A program made the position numbers and the translations under genes. A stretch of 64,000 bases of DNA from Pseudorhodobacter sp. (GTDB lineage: Bacteria; Pseudomonadota; Alphaproteobacteria; Rhodobacterales; Rhodobacteraceae), in assembly GCA_024642045.1 (NCBI GenBank), contig JAHEBX010000002.1:1-64000 (forward strand), in the 5' to 3' direction. This document shows positions 1 to 10,483 of this stretch, one piece after another; position 1 is the first letter of the stretch; each line of letters opens with the position of its first letter. The notes below the pieces were generated by a model, which saw only the letters and a list, made by a program, of their open reading frames with translations, was not told where the DNA came from and did not search any database.

Positions 1-1
1 G

Positions 2-313
2 GACGCCCATCTGAATTGGGCCGAATTAAAGCTGACCGCGATCGGCAATATCGCATCAGATGCCCAAGGTTTTGCCGCAGGCGAGATCGATCTGCACTTG
101 CAGGGCTGGCAAAAACTGCCGCCGCTGTTGGTCGCAATGGGGATGATCCAGCCGCAGATGCAGCAACCGATCACCGGGATGTTGACAGGCCTCGCGGGTG
201 AAAGCGGCGATCCTGCGGCTTTAGACATGAAGCTCATCGCCAAAGACGGACAGATGACGCTTGGGCCGTTGCCGCTTGGCCCCGCCCCGATGATGGCACC
301 TTTGGTGAACTAA
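2..313 (+). CDS. C-terminal part of a DUF2125-like protein (truncated at window start)
   Basis: Open frame from base 2 (DAHLNWAELKLTAIGNIASDAQGFAAGEIDLHLQGW...) to the stop at 313; resembles DUF2125 C-termini. Confidence 0.6.
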   Translation, partial: DAHLNWAELKLTAIGNIASDAQGFAAGEIDLHLQGWQKLPPLLVAMGMIQPQMQQPITGMLTGLAGESGDPAALDMKLIAKDGQMTLGPLPLGPAPMMAPLVN

Positions 314-1140
314 TGGCAGTAGCCGCCGTTGCGATAGCTGGCGGTGTCAAAATGCAGATGGTCTTCGTGATACCCGTCTGATCCTGGGCCGAGTGTGGTG
401 CCAAATGGGCCGCAGGCTGCTTTTTGGGCTTTGCGGATCGACTTATTGTAATCTTGACGCACGGTCCATGTCTTGCCATCCGCAAAGATAAAACCTGCTA
501 TATCAATAGCCTTTCCGCGCCCATGTTCGCTGATTTTTGCCCCGCGCACGTTATTACGGCTACGGCAGCTATAGCTGCCAAAGATTTGCAACGCGACCAC
601 CTTGCGCCGGCCAAAGGCGGGCTTCAGTCCTTTGGTTATCCAAGTTTTCAACGCCTTGGCAGTGGGACAGTCAAGCGTTGCGGGTTGATCAAAGCTGACA
701 GCTGCAATCGAGCTGACCTTGACGGGCTCGGCAATGCCACAGCCTCGCGTTGGTGATCCGATCGGCGCAAGATCCTCACCGCGAATCGCAGGATCCCCAC
801 AGACCGAGCCGCGCAGACTTTGCTTTGGTGCTGCGGTCTTTTTGCCCTTTAAAGCCGGGGAGGCGAGTGTCATCCGTTCCATCGGGCGCAGGCGTGGCCG
901 CACGATGACCTCGGGCATGATCGAGGCAGCAACAGCCCGATCCGCCTTGGCAATCAGACCTTCCGGGCGTTTGCGTGGGTGGGCAAGGGCTGCCGAACCA
1001 CGCGCGATCGCCTCGGGTGCGGCAGAGGGGAGGATCGCCGCAACCAAAGCAGGGCGCGTCACCGGACGGATTGAGGATTTGGGCGGCTCGGCACATGCGG
1101 CGCTTGCCGCGACCATAAACCCAAGCAGCCAGCACCGCAC
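310..1140 (-). CDS. Extensin-like family protein, secreted
   Basis: C-terminal ...RNNVRGAKISEHGRGKAIDIAGF...GSDGYHEDHLHFD is typical of extensin-like proteins; GTG at 1140 just after the tyrA stop is the probable start (the ORF track extends to 1374). Confidence 0.8.
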   Translation of the reverse strand: MRCWLLGFMVAASAACAEPPKSSIRPVTRPALVAAILPSAAPEAIARGSAALAHPRKRPEGLIAKADRAVAASIMPEVIVRPRLRPMERMTLASPALKGKKTAAPKQSLRGSVCGDPAIRGEDLAPIGSPTRGCGIAEPVKVSSIAAVSFDQPATLDCPTAKALKTWITKGLKPAFGRRKVVALQIFGSYSCRSRNNVRGAKISEHGRGKAIDIAGFIFADGKTWTVRQDYNKSIRKAQKAACGPFGTTLGPGSDGYHEDHLHFDTASYRNGGYCH

Positions 1141-1145
1141 CTGCG

Positions 1146-2081
1146 CTATGCCTTTGTGGATTCGGTAGTCGGAGTTCGACCAAAATCGGGCGCCGATGTA
1201 TCTTGTCCCGCTTCGATAATCCCGCGTCGAATGGCCCGTGTCCGCGTAAAGTAGTCGTGCAACTGCTCGCCATCTCCCATCCGAATGGCGCGCTGCAGCA
1301 CGAACAACTCTTCGGTAAAGCGGCCCAGAATATCCAGCACGGCATCCTTGTTGGTCAGGAAAACGTCGCGCCACATGGTCGGATCACTTGCCGCAATCCG
1401 GGTAAAGTCCCGAAAACCGGTGGCCGAATATTGGATCACTTCTGAATTGGACACCTGTGCAAGATGATCGGCCACACCAACCATCGTATAGGCAATCAAA
1501 TGTGGTGTATGGCTGACCACGGCAAGCACCAGATCGTGATGGGCGGCATCCATCGTATCGACCTTGGCCCCCATTGCCTCGAGCAAGCTGCGCAACCGCG
1601 CCAAAGCAGCCGCATCCGTCGCTTCATCCGGCGTCAACAGCCACCAGCGGTTTTTGTACAGCGTCGCAAAACCCGAGCGCGGGCCCGAATATTCTGTCCC
1701 TGCCATCGGGTGACCAGGTATAAAGTGACAGCCCGCAGGCATATGCGGCGCAACTGCCGCAATGACCGCCTGCTTGACCGACCCCACGTCCGTAACAGTG
1801 GCCCCTGCCGCCAGATGCGGCCCGATTTCCGCAGCAATCGCAGCCATCGCGCCAACCGGAACAGCCAGAACCACCAGATCAGCCCCTGCGACCGCCTCTG
1901 CTGCCGTGGCGTAAACGCGGTCACATATCCCGATTTCCAAGGCCACAGCCCGTGTCTCGGCCGATTTTGCATGGCCAACAATCTCGCCCGCCAAACCAGC
2001 TGCCCGCATCGCATGCGCCATCGACGACGCGATCAGCCCAAGGCCGATCAAGGCCACGCGTTTGTAGATCACTTGGCTCAT
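1146..2081 (-). CDS. tyrA: Prephenate/arogenate dehydrogenase family protein
   Basis: N-terminal Rossmann motif [17 protein letters not shown] and [13 protein letters not shown] motif. Confidence 0.88.
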   Translation of the reverse strand: MSQVIYKRVALIGLGLIASSMAHAMRAAGLAGEIVGHAKSAETRAVALEIGICDRVYATAAEAVAGADLVVLAVPVGAMAAIAAEIGPHLAAGATVTDVGSVKQAVIAAVAPHMPAGCHFIPGHPMAGTEYSGPRSGFATLYKNRWWLLTPDEATDAAALARLRSLLEAMGAKVDTMDAAHHDLVLAVVSHTPHLIAYTMVGVADHLAQVSNSEVIQYSATGFRDFTRIAASDPTMWRDVFLTNKDAVLDILGRFTEELFVLQRAIRMGDGEQLHDYFTRTRAIRRGIIEAGQDTSAPDFGRTPTTESTKA

Positions 2082-3163
2082 GCTTGCGCCTTGAACTGAC
2101 CAATGGCATAGGCCACGCGGCGGCAGCTTGCTTCGTCACCGATGGTAATCCGCAGGCAATGCGGCAACTTATAGCTCGCCACCCGTCGCACGATAAGCCC
2201 TTGCGATTGCAAGAAAATATCGCAGGCTTCGGCCTCTTCCGGCGAGGCAAAGCGGGCAAGGATGAAATTCGCCATCGAGGTATCAGACGGAATGCCATGC
2301 TCGGCCAAGGCTTCGGCCAGCCAGTGCCGCATCCGGGCATTATCGGCGCGGCACCGGTTGACATAGTCCTGATCGCGCACGGCGGCTTCGGCGGTGTCCA
2401 GCTGCGTGTTCGACATGTTGAACGGGCCACGGATGCGATTGAGCACATCAATGATGTGCTTGGGCCCATAGCCCCAGCCAACCCGCAGCCCGCCCAAACC
2501 GTAAATCTTGGAAAAGGTCCGCGTCATCACCACGTTGTCGCGCGCCTCAATGATCGACAAGCCTGCATCAAAGCCTTCGACAAACTCGGCATAGGCCCCG
2601 TCCAGCACCAGAATGGCCTGTGGCGGCAGTTTGGACGCCAGCCGCTCGATCTCGGCCGATGAAATCATCGTGCCCGTCGGATTGTTGGGGTTGGCGATGA
2701 ACACAAGCTTGGTGCGCCGGTTGCAGGCCTTCAGAATCGCATCCACATCGGTGGTGCGCTCGCGCTCGGGCACTTCGACCGGAACGGCTCCTGCTGCCAA
2801 AGCGGAAATGCGGTACATCAAAAAGCCGTGCTCGGTGAACACCACCTCGTCTTTGGGGCCCGCATAGGCTTGGCACAGAAAGTGAATGATCTCGTCCGAT
2901 CCGACGCCGCAAATCACTCGTGCCGCATCCAGCCCGTGCACATCCGCGATTGCATTCCGCAGGCTCTGATGATCGGTCGAAGGATAGCGGTGCAACTGAT
3001 GCACCGAGCGCGCAAACGCCTCTTTCGCCTTGTCCGATGGCCCGAACGGATTCTCGTTCGAGGACAACTTCAGCACATTATTGACCCCGGCAACCGAGGC
3101 CTTACCGCCCTCGTAAAGCGCGATGTCCATAATGCCAGGTTGCGGGCGGATTTGATCGTTCAT
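2078..3163 (-). CDS. hisC: Histidinol-phosphate aminotransferase
   Basis: [18 protein letters not shown] and [20 protein letters not shown] motifs; start at [10 protein letters not shown]. Confidence 0.9.
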   Translation of the reverse strand: MNDQIRPQPGIMDIALYEGGKASVAGVNNVLKLSSNENPFGPSDKAKEAFARSVHQLHRYPSTDHQSLRNAIADVHGLDAARVICGVGSDEIIHFLCQAYAGPKDEVVFTEHGFLMYRISALAAGAVPVEVPERERTTDVDAILKACNRRTKLVFIANPNNPTGTMISSAEIERLASKLPPQAILVLDGAYAEFVEGFDAGLSIIEARDNVVMTRTFSKIYGLGGLRVGWGYGPKHIIDVLNRIRGPFNMSNTQLDTAEAAVRDQDYVNRCRADNARMRHWLAEALAEHGIPSDTSMANFILARFASPEEAEACDIFLQSQGLIVRRVASYKLPHCLRITIGDEASCRRVAYAIGQFKAQA

Positions 3164-3249
3164 CGGATTCCCCAAACACTCGGTTTGGGTTTTAGCCGCG
3201 CGATGGGACCAATGCCAGCAGCAATTGACCAAAGCTGCCGTCCAGCCGC

Positions 3250-3281
3250 AAAAACAAAAGGCCCGCCAAAAGCGGGCCCTT
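3250..3281 (-). terminator. Intrinsic terminator downstream of rpsD
   Basis: Minus strand GGGCCCGCttttGGCGGGCC followed by TTTTGTTTTTG. Confidence 0.8.
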
Positions 3282-3302
3282 GCTGCCGATATTCGGCTGA
3301 AT

Positions 3303-3923
3303 TTAGTTCTTGGCGTAGTATTCGACGACCAGGTTCGGTTCCATTTGAACCGGATATGGCACGTCCGACAGGCCGGGGGTGCGCACAAAGGTCGCGGTCA
3401 GCTTGCTGTGGTCGACTTCCAGATAGTCAGGAACGTCGCGCTCGGTCAAAGCAACGGCTTCCATGATCGCGGTCATCTGACGCGACTTTTCACGAACGGC
3501 GATCACGTCGCCTTCTTTGACACGGTAAGACGCGATGTTGACGCGCTGGCCGTTCACGGTGACGTGGCCGTGGTTCACAAACTGACGTGCTGCGAAAACG
3601 GTTGGCACGAACTTTGCACGGTAAACGACAGCATCCAGACGACGCTCCAGCAGACCGATCAGCAGATCGCCGGTATCGCCGCGCACACGCTCAGCTTCGG
3701 TATAGATCTTGCGGAATTGCTTTTCGGTCAGGTCACCATAGTAACCCTTCAGCTTTTGCTTCGCGCGCAGCTGGGTGCCGAAATCCGACAGTTTGTTCTT
3801 GCGACGCTGGCCGTGCTGGCCGGGGCCGTATTCACGCTTGTTCACCGGGGACTTCGGACGGCCCCAGATGTTTTCGCCCATACGGCGGTCAATTTTGTAC
3901 TTGGCAGACGTGCGTTTTGTCAC
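3303..3923 (-). CDS. rpsD: 30S ribosomal protein S4
   Basis: 206 aa, [41 protein letters not shown]; classic S4. Confidence 0.97.
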   Translation of the reverse strand: MTKRTSAKYKIDRRMGENIWGRPKSPVNKREYGPGQHGQRRKNKLSDFGTQLRAKQKLKGYYGDLTEKQFRKIYTEAERVRGDTGDLLIGLLERRLDAVVYRAKFVPTVFAARQFVNHGHVTVNGQRVNIASYRVKEGDVIAVREKSRQMTAIMEAVALTERDVPDYLEVDHSKLTATFVRTPGLSDVPYPVQMEPNLVVEYYAKN

Positions 3924-4027
3924 GGCTGATCTCCTTCTTTAGTTGCGAAGGGCGTTGTCCTCTGACCCCCACCTTCCACAAGGCTTCGGCCCGACAGGGT
4001 TCCTTTTGCAAGGACCACCAACACCAA

Positions 4028-4054
4028 TGAAAAGCCCCGGACCTTCGCCCGGGA
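4028..4054 (-). terminator. Probable terminator downstream of the Hint-domain gene
   Basis: Minus strand GTCCCGGGCGAAGGTCCGGGGCTTTTC hairpin plus short T tract. Confidence 0.55.
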
Positions 4055-4154
4055 CGTGTCGCGGCTTATACAAGCGCAAACCCCAGAGTCAACAACCCCT
4101 GCGCGCTTTTAATCACCAGTTTGCCCAAAAACCCAAATGGCGTAAGTCCGCGCG

Positions 4155-5228
4155 CTAAGAGGCCAGCTCATACCGCAAAATTGCGGCTTCAGAGGTGGAA
4201 ACATTGCGCCGTGCATAGTCACCATAGGCATGCGGGTTGTGTTCGACCTCTGGCAGGATTTCCTTCAAACCCTCGCGTTGGATCGGATCGACAGTATCCA
4301 GCGCCGTATTCGACGGATGAAAACTTTCGGTCTCCAGCCCGTTCGCCCAGACCACATTGTGGCGCTCCAACAGGATATGAACATAGGTCACTTCGCGCAG
4401 CTGATGGTCGACGGAAATCGTGCTGTCGTTGATCAGATCCTCAGCCGCGACCAAAACCTCGGGCGTGTTGAACAGCGCCTGCGCAGCGGCCCCCTTGACC
4501 AACATCCGGTGCTGCGGCGAAACCAGCAGATCTTCGTCAGGCCGGTAGAGCCCCATCGAATTCGCCTTGAACCGAACCGGGCGCAGATGCGGCATCGCAT
4601 AGAGCCGTGCGCCGCTCATCCGCCGGTGGCCCGTCCACAACACGTCTTGCGGGCCGTTATCGCGGGTCAGGATCTTGTCGCCGCGCCGCAAGCTGCGGAT
4701 CTGGCGCATACCGAGGGGCGTGGAAATTCTGGTGTCGGGCGTAAAGCAGATCACACCGCCCGCCAGACGCGCGCCTGCGCCCGAATGCGTGCGGTCGATC
4801 GAGGTGCGCACCACCCACAAATCCTGATCCGAAGGCGGCAACTCGCCGACCAACATCAGCAGCTGCGCGCCCGTGTCAGGGACTGGAATAATGGTGACCG
4901 TAAAACTTTGATGCCCGTCTGTGACAATAAAGGACTGATCCGGCAGCCGGTCCGACGCTTCGTCCATCTCGTCATCCAGCTGTGTGTCGCCGGTAACGGC
5001 AACACCAACCAACCGGCGCACCATCCGCGCCGCCCTTTTTCGTAAATCCGTCGCCCCTTCGGCCCCTTCCAGTCGCAGTAAGCCCTGAGGTCCGTCCACG
5101 CGCACGGCCGCTCCCGTCCAGCGCCACACGGTGCCGACGGTAAGATGGTCGAGGGACGCGGCCTTAAAGCCGTCTACTTCTGTTTGAGACCAGGAGATGA
5201 CGAACGTGCCCAGAGAGCCCGTTTTCAT
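4155..5228 (-). CDS. Hint (hedgehog/intein) domain-containing protein
   Basis: GGVICFTPDTRISTPLGMRQIRSLRRGDKILTRDNGPQ...VSPQHRMLV is the Hint_2-type signature. Confidence 0.88.
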   Translation of the reverse strand: MKTGSLGTFVISWSQTEVDGFKAASLDHLTVGTVWRWTGAAVRVDGPQGLLRLEGAEGATDLRKRAARMVRRLVGVAVTGDTQLDDEMDEASDRLPDQSFIVTDGHQSFTVTIIPVPDTGAQLLMLVGELPPSDQDLWVVRTSIDRTHSGAGARLAGGVICFTPDTRISTPLGMRQIRSLRRGDKILTRDNGPQDVLWTGHRRMSGARLYAMPHLRPVRFKANSMGLYRPDEDLLVSPQHRMLVKGAAAQALFNTPEVLVAAEDLINDSTISVDHQLREVTYVHILLERHNVVWANGLETESFHPSNTALDTVDPIQREGLKEILPEVEHNPHAYGDYARRNVSTSEAAILRYELAS

Positions 5229-5338
5229 GCCTGTTTGCCTGCTCGTTTGTCGTTTTTTATAGTTTGTTCACAAACGTTAACAGAGCCGCGTCCGACGCGC
5301 TATTGCAAATTAGCCACAACCGAAGGGAAAATAGCCAA

Positions 5339-6251
5339 TCAGAACTTCAGGTTCAGGTTTAAAGCTCCGACAACCTGACCTTCAGGCTGGCTGTTAAATT
5401 CCGGACTAAGATAGCTAACGCCATAGAAAACAGAGGATTTTTTGCCCTGCCAATGTGCCCCAAGCCGCAAACGGCTGCGATCTTCGGTCAACACCGCGGC
5501 ACCGCCACTTGGCAACAGCGCAGAGTCGAATATGCGTGCAAGATCCGCGCCCATGACAAAGCTAAGCCCTTCATTATGTGCGCTTTCTACCGCGCGATAG
5601 CGTTGGCCGGTCACCTCGTCGCGCACCATAACAGCGCCCTTGCCCAGATTGCCGATAACCACATCGCCGCCAATACGCACGAAACTTTCGACACCCGCCT
5701 GCGCCTCGGCAAAGGGACGTAGCGTCACCTGATCCGAAATCGCAAAGTCGCGGCCAATTTCGCCGCTAAGGGTCGGGAAAATGCCGTTGCCGAGTTGGTT
5801 CGACACCACCAAAGGGGCAGGCAGGCCAATCGAATGGTGGATCCATTTCTGAAAATTACTGATCCCGGTCTGTGGGCCGATCAGCGCCAGATCGCCGCCA
5901 AAGCTGACTTCATTTCCACGCCAGTCGAATTGCGTATGCGCGCCAAGCGACAGCATGCCGACATAGCGGCGATCGTTCGCCGCCGCGACGGTCAAGCTGG
6001 CAGGCGCCACGATCTGCGCCATCGCGCGAAATTCAATCAAATCGCCCATTTGCTTGGGCAATTCGCCATCAAACGTCACACCCCGCACCATGCTGACCTG
6101 ATAAGAGCCCGTGCGCCAGCGGTCGTGGCCATCGCCCAGGGCGTCATTGCTGAACATCCGGCCCCAGCCCAAAGTCACCCGCTCCTCCGAGACAGCGGGG
6201 GCTGCGATCAGCAGACCTGCGGCGACCAAGAGTGCCCCTAAAACCTTCATC
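5339..6251 (-). CDS. LpxR-like (DUF2219) outer-membrane lipid A deacylase family protein
   Basis: Signal peptide MKVLGALLVAAGLLIAAPAVSEE; MFSNDALGDGHDRWRTGSY and WIHHSIGLPAP resemble LpxR family motifs; ends in aromatic/Phe C-terminus (LNLKF). Confidence 0.78.
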
Positions 6252-6618
6252 CCACTGCCCTTTGTCCTTGGGAGCCGCGCCCCCTTGTTCCCAGTTCGTC
6301 TCGACTTCACGCCTGATGGCGGTTCATGCTGCTCATGCCACTGCACTGTGGCAAGATAATGGACAAGATTTTCTTAATTTTGGACGCAGTGCTGAAATTC
6401 AAATCGGCCGCAGTGCCACACCTTTTCCGTCTCGGCCTTGCAACCCCAATAAGCGCGGCTTTTCCGCCAATCGCCACGCAAACCCTTTCCAGCCCGCAAC
6501 CTTGCCTGTATCATAGCGCGGAAAAGCCCTGTAAAGCAGGCGTAAGGCAGCAGTTTAGCCACCGAAAAGGTGGAGATCAGTTAGCGCGAGACATAGAATT
6601 CCGCGCAGAGGAGTGGGC

Positions 6619-7575
6619 ATGACAGGTTCGGCAATACGTAGTCTTTTATTGGCCGCTGCGGCCAGCGCGATTTTGGCAGGCTGCCAGGAAGGGTCGGGCG
6701 GGCCGCTTGCCAGCAAGGCTGCGACCGGCGCAGACGCTACAGCGCAACCCGTTGCAGGCGCCAAATCGGTCAAGTTGGTGGATCGCGATGTAGAGGCGCC
6801 ACAGGTCTTTCAGACCTCCGATCAGGCGCTTTGGGATGGCCGCCCCTCGCTGGGTGGCGTCTGGGTCGCCTCGCCCGATGCCAAGGACCCCGAGCGGGTG
6901 ATCCTGCGCAATCCGGCCAACGGCAAGTTCGTTATCGGCGCGCTCTTCCGTCGCGAAATCGACAATCCGGGTCCGAAACTGCAAATCTCGTCTGATGCTG
7001 CCAGTGCGCTTGGTCTGCTTGCGGGTGAACCCGGCAAGATCTCGGTCACCGCGCTGCGCCGCGAAGAGGCCAAGGTCGCGCCGGATGCGAGCAAACCCAT
7101 TCTGGACGCGGCTGAAACCGTTTCGGCCGAAACAACAGACCCGGTCGCGGGGGCTGCTGCTGCGCTTGACCGAGTCGATGCCAAGGGCAAACCTACCTCG
7201 CCCGCCGCCGCACCCACGATCACCTCGCAACCCATTCCCGCAGGCACGATCAACCCCAAAGCGGGCAACCCCAAAGCGGGCAACCCCAAAGCAGACAGGC
7301 CCAAAACGGGCAAAGCTGTCGCCAAAACCGCTGCCGCAGCCATCCCCGCCCCTGCGGCATCGGGTGGTGGCACCATCCAGATCGGCATCTTCTCGGTCGA
7401 GGCGAATGCCAACCGCGCGGCAGCCACGCTCAAATCCGCTGGCGTCGCCGCCGAAGTGCGCAGCGAAACCAGCCAAGGCAAACCGTTCTGGAGCGTCACC
7501 ACCAAGGGCGACAAAGCGGCCTTGGCCAAAGTGAAAAAAGCAGGCTTCAAGGACGCCTACTTTCTGAAAGGCTAA
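6619..7575 (+). CDS. SPOR domain-containing lipoprotein
   Basis: Lipobox LAGC; C-terminal GGGTIQIGIFSVEANANRAAATLKSAGVAAEVR...GKPFWSVTTKG SPOR domain; ATG 6619 preceded by GAGGAG. Confidence 0.85.
   Translation: MTGSAIRSLLLAAAASAILAGCQEGSGGPLASKAATGADATAQPVAGAKSVKLVDRDVEAPQVFQTSDQALWDGRPSLGGVWVASPDAKDPERVILRNPANGKFVIGALFRREIDNPGPKLQISSDAASALGLLAGEPGKISVTALRREEAKVAPDASKPILDAAETVSAETTDPVAGAAAALDRVDAKGKPTSPAAAPTITSQPIPAGTINPKAGNPKAGNPKADRPKTGKAVAKTAAAAIPAPAASGGGTIQIGIFSVEANANRAAATLKSAGVAAEVRSETSQGKPFWSVTTKGDKAALAKVKKAGFKDAYFLKG
7251..7300 (+). repeat. 15-bp tandem repeat inside the SPOR protein (NPKAG units)
   Basis: Repeated GGCAACCCCAAAGCG, encoding NPKAGNPKAGNPKA. Confidence 0.85.
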
Positions 7576-7578
7576 TCG

Positions 7579-8739
7579 ATGATCTTCCGTTTTCTGTCCG
7601 CAGCCCTTTTCGCCCTGATCTGCCTGCCTGCGCAAGCGTTCGAAACCAGCGCCACGTCGGCTTGGGTGTTCGATGTGGCGACCCATACCGTGTTGATGGA
7701 TAAAAATGGTGAGGCGGCGGTTCCCCCGGCGTCGATGTCAAAGCTGATGACGGTTAACATGCTGTTCGAGGCGCTTAAGGACGGGCGCGTGACGATGGAT
7801 ACCACCTTTGGCGTCTCGGACCATGCGATGAGCTTTACCGAAGCTGGCGGCTCGACGATGTTTTTGCAAAAAGGCGACCGCCCGAATGTGCATGACCTGA
7901 TCCGCGGCATGATTGTCAATTCGGGCAATGACGCCTGCGTGGTGGTGGCCGAGGGGTTGGCGGGCAGTGAAGAGGCTTTCGCCGACCAGATGACCGCGCG
8001 CGCCAAGGCGATCGGGCTGGAAAACTCGACCTTCGCCAATGCCAGCGGCTGGCCCGACGCACGCCAGCGGATGAGCATGAAAGATCTGGGCGTGCTCTCC
8101 CAACGGTTGATCGAAGTTTTTCCAGACCTCTACCCGGTGTTTGCCGAGACGGAGTTCAACTATAAAAACCGCGCACCTGCAAATGCCAACAACCGCAACC
8201 CCTTGCTTGCCTTGGGAATTGGCGCGGATGGGTTGAAAACGGGCCATACTGAAGAGGCAGGCTTCGGCATGGTCGGCTCCGTCAAACAAGGCGAGCGTCG
8301 TATCATCTTCGCGATCACGGGCATGACGTCGGCCCCCGAGCGCGCCGCCGAGGCCGAAAAGATTTCGCAATGGGCGTTTCACCAGTTCGCGCTGAAAACT
8401 GCGGCCAAGGCAGGTCAGCCCATCGCACAGGCCGCCGTGTTTATGGGCGCAGAAAAGACCGTGGGCCTCGTGCCAGCCCAAGACGTGCGCCTGCTGATCC
8501 CGGCGCTGGCCCAGGACGGGTTGCAGGCCGAAGTCGTTTATAACGGCCCGCTGGTTGCCCCCGTCGCCAAAGGTGCGCAAGTGGCCGAACTGGTGATTGA
8601 CGTGCCGGGCCTTCCCGAGCACCGTGTGCCGCTGGTAACCGAAGCCGCCGTCGCCCAGGGCGGTTTTGTCGACAGGCTGACCGCCGCCGCGCAACGTCTT
8701 TATGCTGAATATGTCGCCAAGGGCGCTGCGGCGAGCTGA
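7579..8739 (+). CDS. dacC: D-alanyl-D-alanine carboxypeptidase
   Basis: PBP5/6 motifs SMSKLMT (SxxK), NSGND (SxN), LKTGHT (KTG); signal peptide. Confidence 0.88.
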   Translation: MIFRFLSAALFALICLPAQAFETSATSAWVFDVATHTVLMDKNGEAAVPPASMSKLMTVNMLFEALKDGRVTMDTTFGVSDHAMSFTEAGGSTMFLQKGDRPNVHDLIRGMIVNSGNDACVVVAEGLAGSEEAFADQMTARAKAIGLENSTFANASGWPDARQRMSMKDLGVLSQRLIEVFPDLYPVFAETEFNYKNRAPANANNRNPLLALGIGADGLKTGHTEEAGFGMVGSVKQGERRIIFAITGMTSAPERAAEAEKISQWAFHQFALKTAAKAGQPIAQAAVFMGAEKTVGLVPAQDVRLLIPALAQDGLQAEVVYNGPLVAPVAKGAQVAELVIDVPGLPEHRVPLVTEAAVAQGGFVDRLTAAAQRLYAEYVAKGAAAS

Positions 8740-9359
8740 TGACCGGCACGTTTCTGAGTTTCGAGGGCATCGACGGATCCGGCAAATCCACTCAGGCGCG
8801 CCTTCTCGCCGAGGACCTGCGCACGCGAGGGTATACCGTCACTCTGACCCGCGAACCGGGTGGCAGTGCCGGGGCCGAGGAAATCCGCCGCCTCGTGCTG
8901 GAGGGTGAGGCCGACCGATGGTCGACCGAGACGGAGCTTCTACTGTTCACCGCGGCCCGTCGCGACCACCTGGAAAAGACCATTCGTCCTGCCCTTGCTC
9001 GCGGTGAGGTCGTCATTTCAGACCGTTTCGCCGACAGCACCCGCATTTATCAAGGCCTGACGCGTGGTGATCTGCGCTCGACCGTTGACCAGCTTCACGC
9101 ACTGATGATCGGCACCGAACCCGATCTGACCTTTCTGATCGACATTGACCCCGCGCTTGGCCTGTCACGCGCCGTTGCCCGCGCAGGGGCCGAGCAACGG
9201 TTTGAAGGCATGGGACTTGGCTTGCAAGAAAAGGCCCGCGCAGGATTTCTGGCGCTTGCTGCGGCCCATCCCGCGCGCTTTCGCGTGATCTCAGGCGACG
9301 CCGCCCCCGAGGCCGTCGCCGCTCGCGTCACCGCTGCAGCCCTTGCGCCTCTGAAATGA
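8739..9359 (+). CDS. tmk: dTMP kinase
   Basis: FLSFEGIDGSGKSTQARLLAEDL; DRFADSTRIYQGLTRG. Confidence 0.95.
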   Translation: MTGTFLSFEGIDGSGKSTQARLLAEDLRTRGYTVTLTREPGGSAGAEEIRRLVLEGEADRWSTETELLLFTAARRDHLEKTIRPALARGEVVISDRFADSTRIYQGLTRGDLRSTVDQLHALMIGTEPDLTFLIDIDPALGLSRAVARAGAEQRFEGMGLGLQEKARAGFLALAAAHPARFRVISGDAAPEAVAARVTAAALAPLK

Positions 9360-10474
9360 GCGAAGATCACCCCGAACCAGATCGCATCGAAGGCGCGCCG
9401 CATCCGCGCAACACGCGGCGGCTGATCGGCCAGACGCGCGCCGAAGCGGCTTTCCTGCAGGCCTTTACCGGCAAGCACTTGCACCATGGCTGGCTGATCA
9501 CTGGCCCGCGTGGCGTGGGCAAAGCCACCCTCGCGTGGAAAACCGCGCGCTTTCTGCTGGCCACCCCTGAGGATGATGGCGGTATGTTCGCACCGCCCCC
9601 GCCCGAGAGCCTCGACATTCCCGACGCCCACCCGGTTTCACACCGCATGGCCGCACTGACGGAATCGCGCCTGTTTCTGTTGCGCCGCCCCTACGATGAC
9701 AAGGCCGCGCGGCTGAAACACGACATCACCGTTGATGAAGTGCGCAAGATGAAAAGCTTTTTCTCGCTTTCCGCCGCCGATGGCGGCCGCCGCGTGGCGA
9801 TCATCGACAGCGTGGACGAGATGAATCCTTCGGCCGCCAACGCCCTGTTGAAACTGCTGGAAGAACCCCCGCCCCGCGTCACGCTGCTGATGATCTCGCA
9901 CCAGCCTGCAAAACTTTTGCCCACGATCCGTTCGCGGTGCCGCGAGTTGCGGCTGGGCGCTCTGACGCCGGAAGATCTGTCTGACGCGCTGACCCAAGCG
10001 GGGGGCGACGTCGCCCCCGAGGACCGCACCGCACTTGCGGAACTCGCCGGCGGCTCGGTGGGCGAGGCGTTTCGGATGAGCAACCTCGACGGGCTGAAAC
10101 TCTATGACAACATGGTGAGCCTGTTTGTCACCCTGCCCCGCCTTGACCGCCCGCGCGCGCTGACCTTGGCCGAAAAGACCGCAGGCAAAGGGGCCGAGCC
10201 GCAGTTTGATCTGATTGTCACCCTGCTTGATCTCTTTCTCGCCCGCCTCGCCCGCGCAGGCACGCTGCAAGCCTTGCCACCAGAGGCCGCGCGGGGCGAG
10301 GGCGATCTGATTGCCCGCCTGTCGCCCACGCCTGCGCATGCCCGCGAATGGGCCGATGCCGCCCAACATCTTGGCCTGCGCGCGCGCCGTGGACGGGCGG
10401 TCAACCTTGACCCTGCCGCGCTTCTGATGGATATGCTTTTGCATATCAATGAGACGGCGGCCAAGCTGGCCTAG
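9356..10474 (+). CDS. holB: DNA polymerase III subunit delta'
   Basis: GWLITGPRGVGKATLAWKTARFLL; DSVDEMNPSAANALLKLLEEPP; RSRCRELRL. Confidence 0.93.
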   Translation: MSEDHPEPDRIEGAPHPRNTRRLIGQTRAEAAFLQAFTGKHLHHGWLITGPRGVGKATLAWKTARFLLATPEDDGGMFAPPPPESLDIPDAHPVSHRMAALTESRLFLLRRPYDDKAARLKHDITVDEVRKMKSFFSLSAADGGRRVAIIDSVDEMNPSAANALLKLLEEPPPRVTLLMISHQPAKLLPTIRSRCRELRLGALTPEDLSDALTQAGGDVAPEDRTALAELAGGSVGEAFRMSNLDGLKLYDNMVSLFVTLPRLDRPRALTLAEKTAGKGAEPQFDLIVTLLDLFLARLARAGTLQALPPEAARGEGDLIARLSPTPAHAREWADAAQHLGLRARRGRAVNLDPAALLMDMLLHINETAAKLA

Positions 10475-10483
10475 GGGGGCCGG

